Shown: positions 42,590-54,390 of the stretch, piece by piece | Numbering within the stretch: position 1 is the stretch's first letter | Layout of the letters: each line of letters opens with the position of its first letter | Origin: Cricetomys ansorgei | Lineage: Eukaryota > Chordata > Mammalia > Rodentia > Nesomyidae | Length of the DNA: 64,000 bases | Assembly (NCBI GenBank): GCA_026225945.1 | Contig: JAMJFZ010000596.1 | Span: forward strand, 3,656,001 to 3,720,000 | Reading direction: 5' to 3' | Position numbers and translations under genes: made by a program | Notes under the pieces: generated by a model | Database searches by the model: none | Told to the model about the DNA's origin: nothing | What the model saw: only the letters and a program-made list of their open reading frames with translations

Positions 42590-43252
42590 GAGAGCACAGG
42601 TTCTCAACCTGTAGTCGTGTGACCACTTGGGGGTCAAATGACCCTTTCACAGGGGTCGCCTAAGGCCATCTGCATATCAGATATTTACAGTACAATTCAT
42701 AAAAGTAAACATTACAGTTATGAAGTAGCAACAAAAATAATTTTATGTTGGGAGTTGTAGTGAGATGCCAAGAATTCTTTTGTACTGTGCAGCCTTCCTT
42801 ATGGTTACATGCTGCTTGGACTTCTGGGAACAGTTTTTGGGGAAGCTATTTAAGAGAGTGTGTTCAATTGGAAAAGGCAGTTGGTGTCAGGGGAGACAGT
42901 AAGCACCAGAAGTCCGTGATGGGGGAGACAGTGAGCTCCAGAAGTTAGTGACAGGGGAGGCAGGCAGAAACAAGGCTCAGATAAAGACAGTTCCAGAGAA
43001 AAGAAAGAAGGCAAACTCTTGCTGGGAAGCTGCAGACAGAGAAGAGTTACTGAGATAACTGGGAAAGTCGTCAATGGGACAGAAGATGTTAGTCAGTTAC
43101 CAGTGAAAAGTAACAGTTACAAAAGGCTTCAAAGCTTAGACCCAGGGTTTAGAACTGTTTACAGCCTTTAAGAAAACACATTTACAGGGAGTCAACACAG
43201 CATAAACAGTATTAAAGGGTTGCAGCATCAGGAAGATTGAGAACCACTGCTC
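42590..43252 (-). mobile_element. URR1-type DNA transposon split by an insertion
   Basis: The left piece (about 42590-42752) has CAGGTTCTCAACCTG, GGGGTCAAATGACCCTTTC and ATGAAGTAGCAACAAAAATA. The missing other end appears at about 43208-43252 (TATTAAAGGGTTGCAGCATC, GATTGAGAACCACTG). The 455 bp in between are foreign to URR1. Confidence 0.8.
42753..43207. mobile_element. Unidentified insertion within URR1
   Basis: About 455 bp interrupting the transposon. It has a TATTTAAG box near 42849, short imperfect tandem units around GGGGAGACAGTRAGC (42892-42965), and no coding potential. It could be a solo LTR. A short piece of URR1 also seems lost at the junction. Confidence 0.5.
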
Positions 43253-43571
43253 TCGACTATAAAAAGCTCTAGGATGGCAATCAGAGGAACACTTCAAAGT
43301 ATGGGTTGGGTTATAAAAGACTTAAATTCACTTTGCTAATTTAGTACTTTTCAATCCTTTGCCCTCAGTATCCTTTGTAAAGAGCCTAAGTTGTCAGCTG
43401 ATCACTATACAAGATTGTTTCCAGTGATTACACACTTTTGAGCTGTGCCTTAGAAGTCCAAGCTTGAGGTCTCCATACTGTAACAAAATTCCAGTCCCAC
43501 CAAGGGATTCATCTGAACAATTTCTTTTACAAGTTTATTTTTATCTTATTAAAAAAAACTGCCCACGCATG

Positions 43572-43572
<1 letters not shown>

Positions 43573-43612
<40 letters not shown>
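43573..43612 (+). repeat. (TG)20 microsatellite
   Basis: Forty bases of uninterrupted TG, located 29 bp before LTR-like element B. Confidence 0.95.
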
Positions 43613-43613
<1 letters not shown>

Positions 43614-43641
43614 ATAAACAGGTGGCACACTCTGAGCCAGC

Positions 43642-44227
43642 TGTGGGGTTCCCCCAACCTGGCAGAGCAGCACAGAAGCAGCCCCAACTAACACACATGG
43701 CCCTAAGCTGAGCCCCTCAATCCTCTCCAGACTCGCACAATAAGGGCAATAAATCCCATCAATCACAGGCCACCCTGGGAGGCTCTGCCCTCTCAGGGAC
43801 ACTACATAAAGACCCTGCTCAGTTAGGGAGGGAGTGCAGCTTTAGCTCCTGCCTTCCTCCCAATTGGAGGCAACCAGGAGAGAAGCAGAGAGGAATCCTG
43901 AAGAACACCTCAGCTGAGCCCAGAGTAAAAACACCTCAGCTCAGCTGGGGAAGCCTTCCCTGCCTCCGAGCTGTGAGGGCTGCATGGGTTCCTGGCTTCC
44001 TGAATGTCAGGATATCTTCCCATTGGGGACACTTTCCAACCGTACAGCTGTGTGGTTCCTGGCTTCCCAAATGTCAAAATATCTTTCTATTGAGGACACC
44101 TTTCCCACCTCAGAGCTGTATGGTCCCGACTGCCTGGGCACCTTCATGGCAGAGCTGTGTGGTTCCTGGACTCCTGAATGCCAGGCCACTTTTCCACCTC
44201 TGTTTGAGCTGAATAAAAACCCTAACA
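43642..44227 (+). mobile_element. Solo-LTR-like element B
   Basis: The second member of the pair with 40896-41501, same orientation, 2.1 kb further on. It has the same TGTGGGG start, a CTACATAAAG box near 43803, GAAGAACACCTCAGCT and the AATAAAAACCCTAACA end. Its inner units are more diverged and not in a regular 48-bp array. The two differ enough that they are more likely independent insertions than the ends of one recent provirus. Confidence 0.65.
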
Positions 44228-44848
44228 CTTAGCATGCATAAGACTTAGGTTTAAACTCCAAAACACATACACACAATAAATAAATAAGTGAAAAAATTCA
44301 AAAAGGGGTGCCAGCACTTGGTGGTGGTGTCTTTGTGATTGGGAATACAGAATTATGTAAAAATACAATTCCATTCAGAATTTCTAGGTTTATTTCTGAG
44401 GCCTGCTTTTCATGAGACTCATGTTCATCAAGTTGAAAAATCTGGCTCAACCCTCAGAACAACTCCCTCCTTCTCCACTACTTCTTCACTGTTGTTTCAT
44501 GCACTGTGAACACACAGCTGAGCGAATACACTCTTACAATGGCATTGCCACAGGGCAGGATTAGCTAAGGTCTCAGAGCTGGCTGAAGATGAATGCCAAG
44601 GGATTCTGTTCCCTGTAGAAAGCAGCTGGGTGCAAAGTACTTCTCCCAACAGCCCACTGGCCTAGACCTGGTGCCCGCGATGGCCAAACGCCTATCTCGT
44701 TCTCTCTGCCCCACTCAGCCAACTCCTTAGCCATCGCTGTGTGGTGGAATTCTTGGATTTGGAATAAGTTCAGAGACCATGGGATGAGGTTGGTTTTGGT
44801 CTTGAGAGTTGCTCTTCTGTTTTTATATTTTTAAGAAAAGAGATAAGC

Positions 44849-45045
44849 TGGGGTTGGAGAGATGGCTTAGTTAGTGTCTAAGAGCACTGGCTGCTCTTCC
44901 AGAGGTCCTGAGTTAAATTCCCAGCACCTGTTTGCACATACTGTCTGTAACTGTAGACCAATGGGATCTGATGCCTTTTTCTGGTGTGCAGATGCAGACA
45001 AAATATTCATATAAATAAATAAATTAATCTTTAAAAAAAAAAAGA
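44849..45045 (+). repeat. B2 SINE, full length
   Basis: GGGGTTGGAGAGATGGCTTA, GCACTGGCTGCTCTTCCAGA, GGGATCTGATGCCTTTTTCT and CATATAAATAAATAAATTAA plus an A run follow the B2 consensus closely. Confidence 0.92.
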
Positions 45046-46825
45046 AGAGTTAAACATTGTAGTGGGAAAGTGGTTTTTGCATGAGGACAATAGCAAGGGA
45101 AATTTGGGTTTGCTCTAAATGCTAGAGTTTTTGTAACTGGGTGAACCATGAACCAGATTTTCAGTTGCTCCACAGCAGTAGCTCTAGGTTAGAAAGGAGC
45201 CCTTGACTTTGAGCCCAGTTCTGCAGCTTTCTAGTCCTGTGGCCTTGGGGAGACACTGCCACAAAACTGTGGTTTCTTCTGCAGTAGAACACTGGGCTGC
45301 CAGGGCCAAGCTCAAAGGCAGAACCAACCAAAAGGTTGTGCTCTGGTCTCTACACAAGCAAGGAGTAGCCAGAGGGCAGGTGGCACTATTGAGGCTGTGG
45401 AGTGGATCTGCACAATGAGAAGTATCTGAGCGAAGAACACAGCCACCACAGACTGTATATACTACCCAGAGTACAGAGAGGATAAGGGGGAAAGATTCTC
45501 AACATCTGCCTCCACCCACCCATAGCTACCAACCCCTGGCCTCACAGATCCAGGTAATACAGTGCTGCTGCCTGGGCAGAGCCTTCTGTATGTCAGATAC
45601 CATCTGAGAACAAAGAGGACAGACGTGGAATGCAGGCTTCATCTAATCCGCACAGTGCTCTGACATCCACAGTGCTCCAGAGCTGATGTTCATGTGGCTT
45701 GAGACACAGAACACAGGAGTCAGAGGTGGCAGGGTCTGGGGGTGGGGAAGACAAAGAAGCAAGCAAGCTTTCTTTTTCTTTCTTGGTCCCCGAAGTGTTT
45801 TGCAGTTTTAGACATTAAGCATACATTTTAAATGTTGCCAGGCCACACTTTCTAGGTAGAACGCCTCTGGGGTGTTAATACTCAAAGTTCTAGAATGTTC
45901 TCTCAGCGTTTCTATCCAGTACTTATGAGGAACATTTCTTCTGGCAGTTGACAAACCCAGAAGATTCTAAGAAAAGCAAGTTCAAATCACATTCCAAGCC
46001 TGGCTGACAGGATGGCAGGGCAGGTGTGGGCACATCTCCTGTGGATGTCACTGTGTGCAGAGTATTTTGCTTGGCGTCAGGGCTTAAAGTACAGTCCTTT
46101 TGACAATTATTTCTGTAACTTCTGCAGGGTGTGTATGTGAAAGAGACGTGTGCGTGAGAGGGCAGGGTGGGGTGGGGAGTTGTCATTTAAATAGGAAAGA
46201 CGCTGTGATTCTGCAGGCACAGAGACTTCTGGGTTTTCTACAAACTCTGAATAAAAGTCATTCTTCCTGCAGTCTGACTTCACTGCCCTATGTTAGGACA
46301 GGGTTGTCTGAGCTCTGCCACACTGGATTGGCTCAGTGAGTTTCTCTATGTGGAAGCTCATGTTGCTATGTCTACTTCGTAGGTCTGTCTAGAATGTTTC
46401 TAATTTTTTTTCACTGCCAGTGCCTGTGCCACTGGCTTCTTGCAAGAGGTCCTAGAAGATGAGTAGGGAAGAGATCCTTGACCTCAGCCTGTGGTTTGCT
46501 GAGTGGACCCTTAGATGTGGGGTATCCTGCGTGTTGAAGGCTGTCAGGAGTGGCCCTGATCTCTGCTCACCCAAGCCATCAGTATTTGCTCCAAGTGAGA
46601 CAACCATATTGTCTGAAAACATGGTGCATGTGACCTGTGGTCCAAAATCACCCCTGATGAAAGCCACTGAGGTTGAAGGACTCCTGAAGCACTGGCTAAT
46701 GCAGTTTATGATTAAGATTTCAATTCTGTCCCTTAATATGGGTTATCAGAAAAGCATTCCTCCCCCCTCCCCAATATTAAAACTCGGAATGTACAATTAA
46801 GGTTCTTAAAAATCTCTCTTATAGA

Positions 46826-46888
46826 GCTACGCATGGTGGCTCACACCTTTAGCCTCAGAACTCGAGAGGCAGAGGCAGATCTCTGACT
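46826..46888 (+). repeat. B1 SINE fragment
   Basis: GCTACGCATGGTGGCTCACA, then GAGAGGCAGAGGCAGATCTC. It is truncated where URR1 sequence begins. Confidence 0.7.
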
Positions 46889-47029
46889 GGCCTCCTCATG
46901 CTGTGGTAACCCCAACCGTAAAAGTATTTTTGGTGCTACTTCATAATTGTAATTTTGCTACTGTTGCAAATAGCAATGTAAATATCTGATATGCAGATGG
47001 TTTTAGGCCTACAGATTGAGAACCACTGC
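46889..47029 (+). mobile_element. URR1-type DNA transposon fragment
   Basis: TCATGCTGTGGTAACCCCAA, TGCTACTTCATAATTGTAAT, AATATCTGATATGCAG and a GATTGAGAACCACTG terminus. The left end is missing and replaced by a B1 piece. Confidence 0.85.
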
Positions 47030-47070
47030 CAGGTCCTGACAGATTCAGTGATTAAGAAACATGTACTACT

Positions 47071-47180
47071 GGGCGGTGGTGGTGCACGCTTTAATCCTAG
47101 CACTTGGGAGGCAGAGGCAGGTGGATCTCTGTGAGTTCAAGGCCAGCCAGGACTACAACAGAGAGACCCTGTCTGGAACC
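47071..47180 (+). repeat. B1 SINE, internally deleted
   Basis: GGGCGGTGGTGGTGCACGCT to GTTCAAGGCCAGCCAGGACT, then CAACAGAGAGACCCTGTCTG. The central GTGAGTTCCAGGACAG part is missing. Confidence 0.85.
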
Positions 47181-47254
47181 TCTCCCCACTCCCACCCCTA
47201 TCCTCACCCCATCCCCCCAAAAAAAGAGAAAAGAAAAGGAAGGAAGGAAGGAAG

Positions 47255-47450
47255 AAACTTGTACCAAGATCAGCAAGATCTGCAGCTTAAGACACTTGCT
47301 GCGGAGCCTGGGCTCTGAGTTTGATCTCTGGAACACACGAGGTGGACGGAGAGAGCTGACTCCAACACTCTGTTCTCTGATCTTCACATAGACATCGTGG
47401 CATGTGCTCACTCACCCCCATACCCTCACACAGATTATTAATGAATTAAA
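47255..47450 (+). repeat. tRNA-derived SINE (B2/B4 class)
   Basis: AAGACACTTGCTGCGGAGCC, GAGTTTGATCTCTGGAACAC, GAGAGAGCTGACTCCAACAC and ATCGTGGCATGTGCTCACTC. Subfamily not certain. Confidence 0.6.
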
Positions 47451-47693
47451 AAATTTAAATTGATAAAAAGAAACTTGTACCACTGACCCAAGAACATAAG
47501 TTCTTTTATATTGCTTTGATAGCACTAACGCCTGTGGCTGCCACCTCTGGGGCAGTGGCGTGGCCCAACTTCCCGGGCTGCCTTTGGGCAGTGATTGCAC
47601 ACAGCGGGACATCAAGTGTCCTCCCTGCCAGTGACATAATATCTGATCAGAGCACTTATCTGAGTCCATCTTAGTCTCTCCCTCCTCCTCACT

Positions 47694-47800
47694 TCCGTAA
47701 TCCTAGCACGTGGGAAGTGCAGGCAGAAGGATCAAAAGTTCAAGGCTATCCTTCCAGGCCAGCCTGGGCTACATGAGACCCTGTCTCAGAAACAAATTTA
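47694..47800 (+). repeat. B1-related SINE
   Basis: CCGTAATCCTAGCACGTGGG, then AGGCCAGCCTGGGCTACATG and GACCCTGTCTCAGAAAC. Confidence 0.75.
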
Positions 47801-48429
47801 GCTGAGAACCGTCATAACTCTTTACAACTGTCCCTCCAACCGTAATAATGCCCATTCAGTCCACTCCTCTGGTTTAGCGGTGTCTCAATGTTACTGACAG
47901 CAGGACTCACAGCTCGCTAATGGCTGTGCTGCCCAATTGTTCTCAGAGCTCTCTACCCAGGTGAAGCTGGGATCTTCACTGACATAGAAGAATAGAATTT
48001 CAGGAAGAATTGTTACGAAGCAACGCTGGGAATTATTAAGCCAAGAACGAGTTTGCCGAGTAAAAATATTACAGGGTTTATAAAGACGAAGCATATACAG
48101 ATTTAAGCGCGGGAGTTGTTGAAGAGCCGCTGGGGGAAAAGACAGACATGTACACCCAAGGAGTGGGAGTAGGCTTTTCCAGCTAGTTGCAGTCTTGAGC
48201 TTTTGGGTAGCGAAACTGTGCAAAATGGAGAGGATATTATTATTTATGTGTTGAAGGTGGGGAAGAGGTGAGGAATTTGAGAGTGGATCATTATTTTCCC
48301 AGAATAGAATTTCTTCAACTTTTCTGTATGTACTTTTCTGGATATATTCTGACATCAGATGCACGATGGGAGCAGGTGGTTTTGCCAGACTAATGTTTGT
48401 AGCTTATTTTGAAGCAGAGGACAGTGGTT

Positions 48430-49352
48430 GTGGTGGTGTGAATAAGAACGGCCCCCATAGGCTCATATATTTGAATGCATAGTCATCAGGGAGTGGTACT
48501 ACTTAGAAGGATTAGGTAATGCGGCCGAGTTGGAGGAAATGTGTCACTGGGGTGAGCCCCAGTGGCTCCCTCTCTTCCTGCTGCCTGTGGATCCAGGTGG
48601 GTAGAGCTTTCAGCTACTTCTCCAGTGCCATGTCTGCCTGGATGGTACCATGCTCCCTGCCATAATGACAATGTATTAAACCTCTGAAACTATAAGCAAG
48701 CCCCAATTAAGTGCTTTCTTTTATAAAAATTTCTGCGTCGTGGTGTCGTAGATCCCATTGGTCGATAATAAGACCATCACCACAATTTTGAGCCAAATTT
48801 GAAGCAATTAATTAATTAAATTAACTAAATTTTAATTAAATTAACTAAATACTGGCCAGTAAGATAGACTCTGATCAGGACCATTCAGAGGTCCCACCGA
48901 ATGGTTCTGGGTCACACTCAGGGGTTCCCACCAAACAGTGCTGAGTCACTTGCAGCAGATACTTACAAAGGCGGAATCCATAAGGCTATGTACTTCCCAT
49001 CAGGTTCAATCGGGGCAAGCATACATCCTGACATACTTCCTGTCTGGGTATCTCCCATCTGCAGTGACTAAGCACATCTGGTGAAGCTGGATTAATCAAA
49101 CTTGCCTAGGGAATCTGTTATTTCACATAAACAGCTCCCACTCAGCATTCCAGGAGGTCATCTGTCCTTGGGCAAGAGGGATTACAGGATTATGTCTTTC
49201 TATATCTCACACGAGCAGCTGCAACTCAGCATTCCAGGAAGTTATAAGTTATCTGTCCTTGTTTTACAGATCTCGTAGGCACAATATTACAATATTAAAT
49301 ATAGCTTTTGCTCTTACAATGTCTCTTTAGAGTAATAGAACACTGACTAAGG
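48430..49352 (+). repeat. Rodent interspersed repeat interrupted by an LTR-like element
   Basis: The left part (to about 48747) has GGCTCATATATTTGAATGC, GGATTAGGTAATGCGGCCG and CCATGCTCCCTGCCATAATG. The matching right end, CTCTTTAGAGTAATAGAAC then ACTGACTAAGG, appears at about 49320-49352. I recognise this as a frequent rodent repeat but cannot name it with certainty. Confidence 0.65.
48748..49319 (-). mobile_element. Solo-LTR-like insertion
   Basis: About 570 bp separating the two halves of the repeat at 48430-49352. TGTC occurs at both junctions (48744-48747 and 49320-49323), a possible 4-bp target duplication. The reverse complement starts near TGTAAGAGC, LTR-like. It contains an internal imperfect duplication (ACTCAGCATTCCAGGA at 49140 and 49216). 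No coding sequence. Confidence 0.55.
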
Positions 49353-49426
49353 CAGTGGTCTTCTGAGTTTGTCACATTGGTTCCAGCTGGTTTGGAATGG
49401 TCTGACATTGCATTAATCTGGTAAAC

Positions 49427-49499
49427 TGGGAGTGTAGCTCAGTTTGCTTTGCATTTATGAGGCTGTGGGTTCTACCCTCAGCACTCCAAAAACAAAACA
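49427..49499 (+). repeat. ID SINE
   Basis: GGGAGTGTAGCTCAGTTTGC, then GGCTGTGGGTTCTACCCTCA and GCACTCCAAAAACAAAAC. Confidence 0.8.
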
Positions 49500-50365
49500 A
49501 GCTGTATGTCAGTCTGTACCCTCGTGTAGTTTGCTTCTTATTCCTTGTCAGCCTCATTAACAGCTCAAGGGAAGTAGCTAGTGTACTCATCCCCACCTTC
49601 GGATCATTCTTGGGAAACAAGTGAGCAACTGCCACTGTCTAAGGCCCACTCTGCGCCTTACACGTCCTTCACAGCATTTTAGATGGCAGCTTCTGTCATG
49701 CAGCTTGGGGGTCTGCACATGATGGGTGTTCAGTAAGACTGACTGGAAATAACTGGATTGAATCAGATGCCAAGAAGAATAAACGCCCCTTGCTTTAGTG
49801 CTACCAGCACTAAAAGTCTTCATGCAAACCAAAGCAGATGTGATGCCATGTTCAGTTACTGCTCAGACCTTGGCAAGGATCTGAAGGTAAAGTTTGTCCA
49901 AGAAATCTATGCTGGCAGCAGTGTAGCAAAATTGCAATTTATCATCTTAAAGATCGATGTCCCTAGCTTGGAGGTTGTAGATGGACTACTTTTTCCTTTA
50001 AACACAGAGACAAAAGACTTTATTATCTCAGAGAGACTTCATTCTCAATCCATGTGTGGGCTATTTAAAGTAACCCAATTGAACACTGGAAGTGACTGGA
50101 CACGAGAGGCATATGGCAATTTATCTTCATCATTGGAATTTCTGTTTGGCCATGTTTGACAAAGAAGCTGTATTTGCAGAAGTGTCATTGAGTTGTCTTT
50201 GGAGCAGAGGTGAGGAGAGATGATCACACTTAAATGAGGAAGCATCTCCTCTACAGTGCACACTTCCCAGCTCTCTCCCTTCAGCTGGGCCAGGGAGACC
50301 GTCATCACTAAAAGGATAGTTTGGTCATGAAATAAATCTTTAACATTCCTTCTGATTTTAGGTGT

Positions 50366-50516
50366 TTATTTATTTATTTATTTATTTGAGATAGGGTTTC
50401 TTTGTGCAGCCCTGGCTGTCCTGGAACACAGTCTGTAGACCAGGCTGACCTTGAACTCAGAGATCTGTCTGCATCTGCTTCCCAAGTGCTGGGATTAAAG
50501 GCCACCATTGCCTGGG
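50366..50516 (-). repeat. B1 SINE with TTTA-expanded tail
   Basis: Repeated TTTA units run into GAGATAGGGTTTCTTTGTG, GTCTGTAGACCAGGCTGACC and GGGATTAAAGGCCACCATTG in reverse B1 order. Confidence 0.87.
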
Positions 50517-50599
50517 GGTTTATATTTTTTTAACCACATAAAATGAAGGGCAATGGTTATCTAATACCAAATTTTGTGTCTTGTTTCTGTTCTCCTCCT

Positions 50600-50810
50600 C
50601 CTCCTTTTACTTTATCTTAAATTATGTGTATTCATATCTGTCTATGGGTATGTGCATGTGGGTGCAGGTGCTTGTGAAGGCCAGGAGAGGGCAGCAAATC
50701 CCCTGGATTCCAGGCAGTTGTGAGCCACCTGACCAGGTGCTTCCAAAACAAGCTCTGCTCTTCTGCAAGAGTAGCAAATGCTCTTAATTACTGGGCCATC
50801 TCTCAGCTTT
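50600..50810 (-). repeat. B2/B3 SINE
   Basis: GTGCAGGTGCTTGTGAAGGC, GGAGAGGGCAGCAAATCCCC, TGCAAGAGTAGCAAATGCTC and GGGCCATCTCTCAGC are reverse B3 landmarks. Confidence 0.8.
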
Positions 50811-50814
50811 GTTT

Positions 50815-51380
50815 TTTAAACTGGACATTGAATGTAGAACTTGGTGCATGCAAGGCAAATTTTTTACCCCTGAGCTATAAACTATGTTCTGAGCCATGGT
50901 TTTGCTTTGAATTTGTGATCCTCCTGCCCCAGCTTCCACACAAGTAGCTGGGATTGCAGGCCTGTACTAATAGGCCTAGCTACTGTTGGTATGTTTGCTG
51001 TTAACTTGTGTCTTTGACTTTTTTGGGGGGAGAATGTTCCAGATTGTCCTGGAATGTTCTATGTAGCCCAAGCAGGTCTTGAAATGATAATGATCCTTTT
51101 GTTTCAGCTTCTCAAGTGCTGGACTTCCAGGTGTGAAACACCACACTTGGTATTTGGTGTGTTTTATTTTTTCTACCGTGTGCATGTTCTCTCAGTGAAA
51201 CATCTGTTCTTATTTCTTTTGTCAATTTTTTACTTGGATTATGTTATTCATTTATTTATTTCAAGGAACAGAGTCTCCCTGTGTAACCCAAGCTGGTCTG
51301 GAACTCTATATGTAGCCTAAGCTGGAATTCACAGTCCTCTTGTATCAGCATCTAGAATGCTCGGATTACAAGTACAGCTA
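50815..51380 (-). repeat. Cluster of old B4/B1-type SINEs
   Basis: Three diverged reverse elements in a row: a B4-like unit (about 50815-50970, ID part GTGCATGCAAGGCAAATTTT then GGGATTGCAGGCCTGTAC), and B1-like units at about 51025-51145 and 51248-51380 (GTAACCCAAGCTGGTCTGG, CTCGGATTACAAGTACAG). Confidence 0.6.
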
Positions 51381-51966
51381 GGGCTGCCCTGAGCTGAGGC
51401 CAGCCCTCCTGCTTTGTCTTCCTCTCTCTCATTGTATTTCCTCCATCAGGGGCTCACTGTGATTCTTGGCTTTCAGAAATGGAGGCTTGTTCCCTAGGGT
51501 TATTTGATCATCATTCCTCAGTGTGATTTCCCAACTTTTCTTCCCTCCCAGTTTTTGCTTAACAACACTTACATAACACAGTGCATTAGTTATCAGTTTT
51601 GCTTTTTGTTTATTGCTCCTTGCAAGCTTACTGCTTTATCCCGAAGGCCTCGTTAGCACTCAGTAAATAATTCACTGCAGGGCAGGATGAAGGGATGAAT
51701 AACTGTAAGGCAAAGTGACAAATTTACTTCTTGGTCAGCTGCTTATTCTGACTTTGAGCACCAGCCACCTTTCAGGAAGTCAAGTTTGGTCAGGAGCAAA
51801 GGTCATGAATCAGAACCTGAGGATAGGAAAACAGATGGCAGCCATGAAGAGCCTGAAGAGACCAGAGCAGGTAGGTAAACACTGGAGGACACCTGTCTAG
51901 AACGAGAGCTTGGTGTAATTTATATAAGTGTCAGGGAGGGAGATAATTTTCTCCTCGATCTTTGTG

Positions 51967-52080
51967 AGTTTTTTTTTTTTTTTTTTTAAATATGGTCTTA
52001 TATAACGTAGACTGGATTTGAACTCCTGCCTTAACTTCCCAAGTCCTGGAATTACAGGTGTGTACAGCCTCACCTGGCTT
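51967..52080 (-). repeat. B1-related SINE with T run
   Basis: A run of about 19 T, then TATGGTCTTATATAACGTAG and GAATTACAGGTGTGTACAGC, in reverse B1 order with an internal deletion. Confidence 0.75.
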
Positions 52081-52311
52081 CCATACAGCCACAGCACTCA
52101 CCCCCAGTAAGGTTTGGTCATACATCTGAGTACATTATAGCTCAGTAAAGTCAAGACAAAATTAGCCATTTTAGCAACTTACTGTCTTAAAACGAACACC
52201 TACGAGAGGCCTAAGCAAGAAGCCAACCGGGTGTCATTCCCTTTGCAGCTCTCAATCTGGTGTCTGAAAATGAATTCATATTTCTTTCACAATTTTAAAT
52301 TTTGTTTTAAG

Positions 52312-52478
52312 CCAGGCAGTGGTGGTGTACACCTTAATCCCAGTGCTTGGAAGATAAAGGCAGACAGATCTCTGTGAGTTCCAGGCCAGCCTGGTCTACA
52401 AGAGTGAGTTCCAGGACAGCCAGAATTACGACAGAGAAACTGTATGTCGAAAAAATAAAAAATCCAAAAACAAAAAAA
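52312..52478 (+). repeat. B1 SINE, full length
   Basis: GCCAGGCAGTGGTGGTGTAC, GTCTACAAGAGTGAGTTCC and CAGAGAAACTGTATGTCG with an A-rich tail. Confidence 0.88.
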
Positions 52479-53784
52479 TAAAATAAATTTTGATTTAAAC
52501 CCACAGTAACTTTATTTATAGTAAGCCATATGAACAAAAAGAGAACAGGTTAGCTTTGTTCGATAGCACTTGTTTCTAAGGTCCCTGTTCTGCTGTACAC
52601 TCTGAGACCAGCAGCACTGAAATGTTTTATGAGTACACCTTGGAGGCACATGCAGTGTAGAGGAAGTCCCCACCATCCCTACTGAGCAGCAGGTTTGCTG
52701 GCTCCCATCAGCTTCACACTTTCTGATGGTAAGGGCTTGTCCTGTGACTCCCCCTCCCCTTCTCCAGCATTCTACTTCTAGAGAAAAGACAAACCTAAAC
52801 AATTGAAATGTTAACTTATAATTTTATTAACTAATTTACAAAACCCAGCGTCTCTGCTGATGCCCTGGTAACATCAAAATGTGTGATGTCTTTCTTATTC
52901 TAGCTCTGCATCAGCTAACACAAACCAAGCATGTTGCTATAATGCTGACTGTGTAGAAAAGTACCCCAGGAAATCAAGGTTAATTGGAATGTTCCAGCCA
53001 AAGGGGGAAAAGAAGTGACAAAGATCCCAGTAACATGTGGTCTTCCTGACCATTGCTGTCATGTTTCTTTCTGTCCCTATAAACATCCCTTTGTGTGCCT
53101 GACTTCTTAAGATGACCTTTATGTGGCTGATAGCCCCTCCCACTAAGTTCTTAGAGAGCTAACTCTTGAATATCCTGGATTTCCTCCTCATCAACACTCT
53201 AGGGTATTAGCTTTCAAGTGGTAAGCAGATGGACTTGGGTCTGGCAACAATTTTGGGCAATATTCTTTAGACTTCCTTATACTGCATGGAAAGAAAGAGA
53301 TGGAAGGGAAAGAGAGGAGTCAATAAATCTAGGTGTTTTTACTTCCCCGAGAGGCAGGTGGTTCTAAGAACTTACTCAATTCCGAGTTTATTGAATTTTT
53401 ATGTGCTCAGAGTTGAGCGTGAGGTAAAAAATGAATGTTTGTGAATGTACTTTGCAAACTAAAGAAAAATTATCAAACCTATCGTACAATCATGCCGTCG
53501 GTCTGGCTGAGAGTAGGGACCAACTTACTCTCAAACCCATCTTTCTCCTGAAACACCAACTGCTCAGCTGCCTGCTCTCCACAGCCCTGCCTGAGCTGAT
53601 CTGTAGGCTATGTACCAGCAGGGTCTTCTAAAGTTTCTGGTAAATCCTCTTTACCCCTTTCCACCTCCAGGACTGCCCCACTACATATTTCAATCAAGGC
53701 TGTCACTCTTCACTCACCCTTCTCTCCCCAACCACCATAAGACCTCTCTGCAGGCTCAATTTCATGAGTCATTACACTCAGCCT

Positions 53785-53807
53785 ACACACACACACACAC
53801 ACACAAC
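53785..53807 (+). repeat. (CA)n microsatellite
   Basis: About eleven uninterrupted CA units in unique intergenic DNA. Confidence 0.9.
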
Positions 53808-54056
53808 CAGTTAGAATCTGTTAGACTGTGGATCACACTGCTGGGACTTCTCAGTCACCTCTCATCAATACTGAGATTCTGTAACCCAAATAAGAGGCTG
53901 GGATGAGATAGCTAAACATACCTATCTTTAGTCTGTTTTTTGTTGCTTTAACAAAATGCCTGAGACTAGTTACTTTGTAAAGAAAGGTTTATTTAGCTCA
54001 TGGTTCCGAAGGTGGGGGAGCCCCAGGCCATGGTATTAGCATCTGCTCAGCTTCTG

Positions 54057-54270
54057 GTATGTGTATGTGTGTGTAGGTGCACATGCTCATGTATGTATGT
54101 ATGGAGGTCAGAAGACAGTTCAGGTAGCATTCTTCAGATGCCCTTTACCTTTTGAGACAGGGTCCTTTACTGGCTTGGAACTTGTCAAGTAGGCTAGCTT
54201 GCCAGTGAGATCCAGGTCTCCATCTTCCCAGTGCTGGGATTACAAATATGTGCCACCATGCCCAGCTTAA
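54057..54270 (-). repeat. B4-type SINE
   Basis: GGAGGTCAGAAGACAGTTCA, TTTTGAGACAGGGTCCTTTA, CCAGTGCTGGGATTACAAAT and GTGCCACCATGCCCAGC in reverse orientation. Confidence 0.75.
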
Positions 54271-54390
54271 AAATTTCTTCTTGGTAAACACCATCTCTGG
54301 GGGCTGGGAACTCAGTTGGCAAAATGCTTGTTGTGCATTTTAAGGATCTGAGTTTGGATCCCTAGCACCTGAACAGAAGCTGGGAAGAGG

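Noticed and set aside
40896..44227. An intact provirus between the two LTR-like elements
   Set aside because: No retroviral reading frames, primer binding site or polypurine tract could be seen in the 2.1 kb interior, and it contains an older DNA transposon.
49758..50159. A 133-codon open frame in intergenic DNA considered as a possible processed pseudogene
   Set aside because: I could not match it to any known protein, and there is no poly-A tail or flanking duplication.
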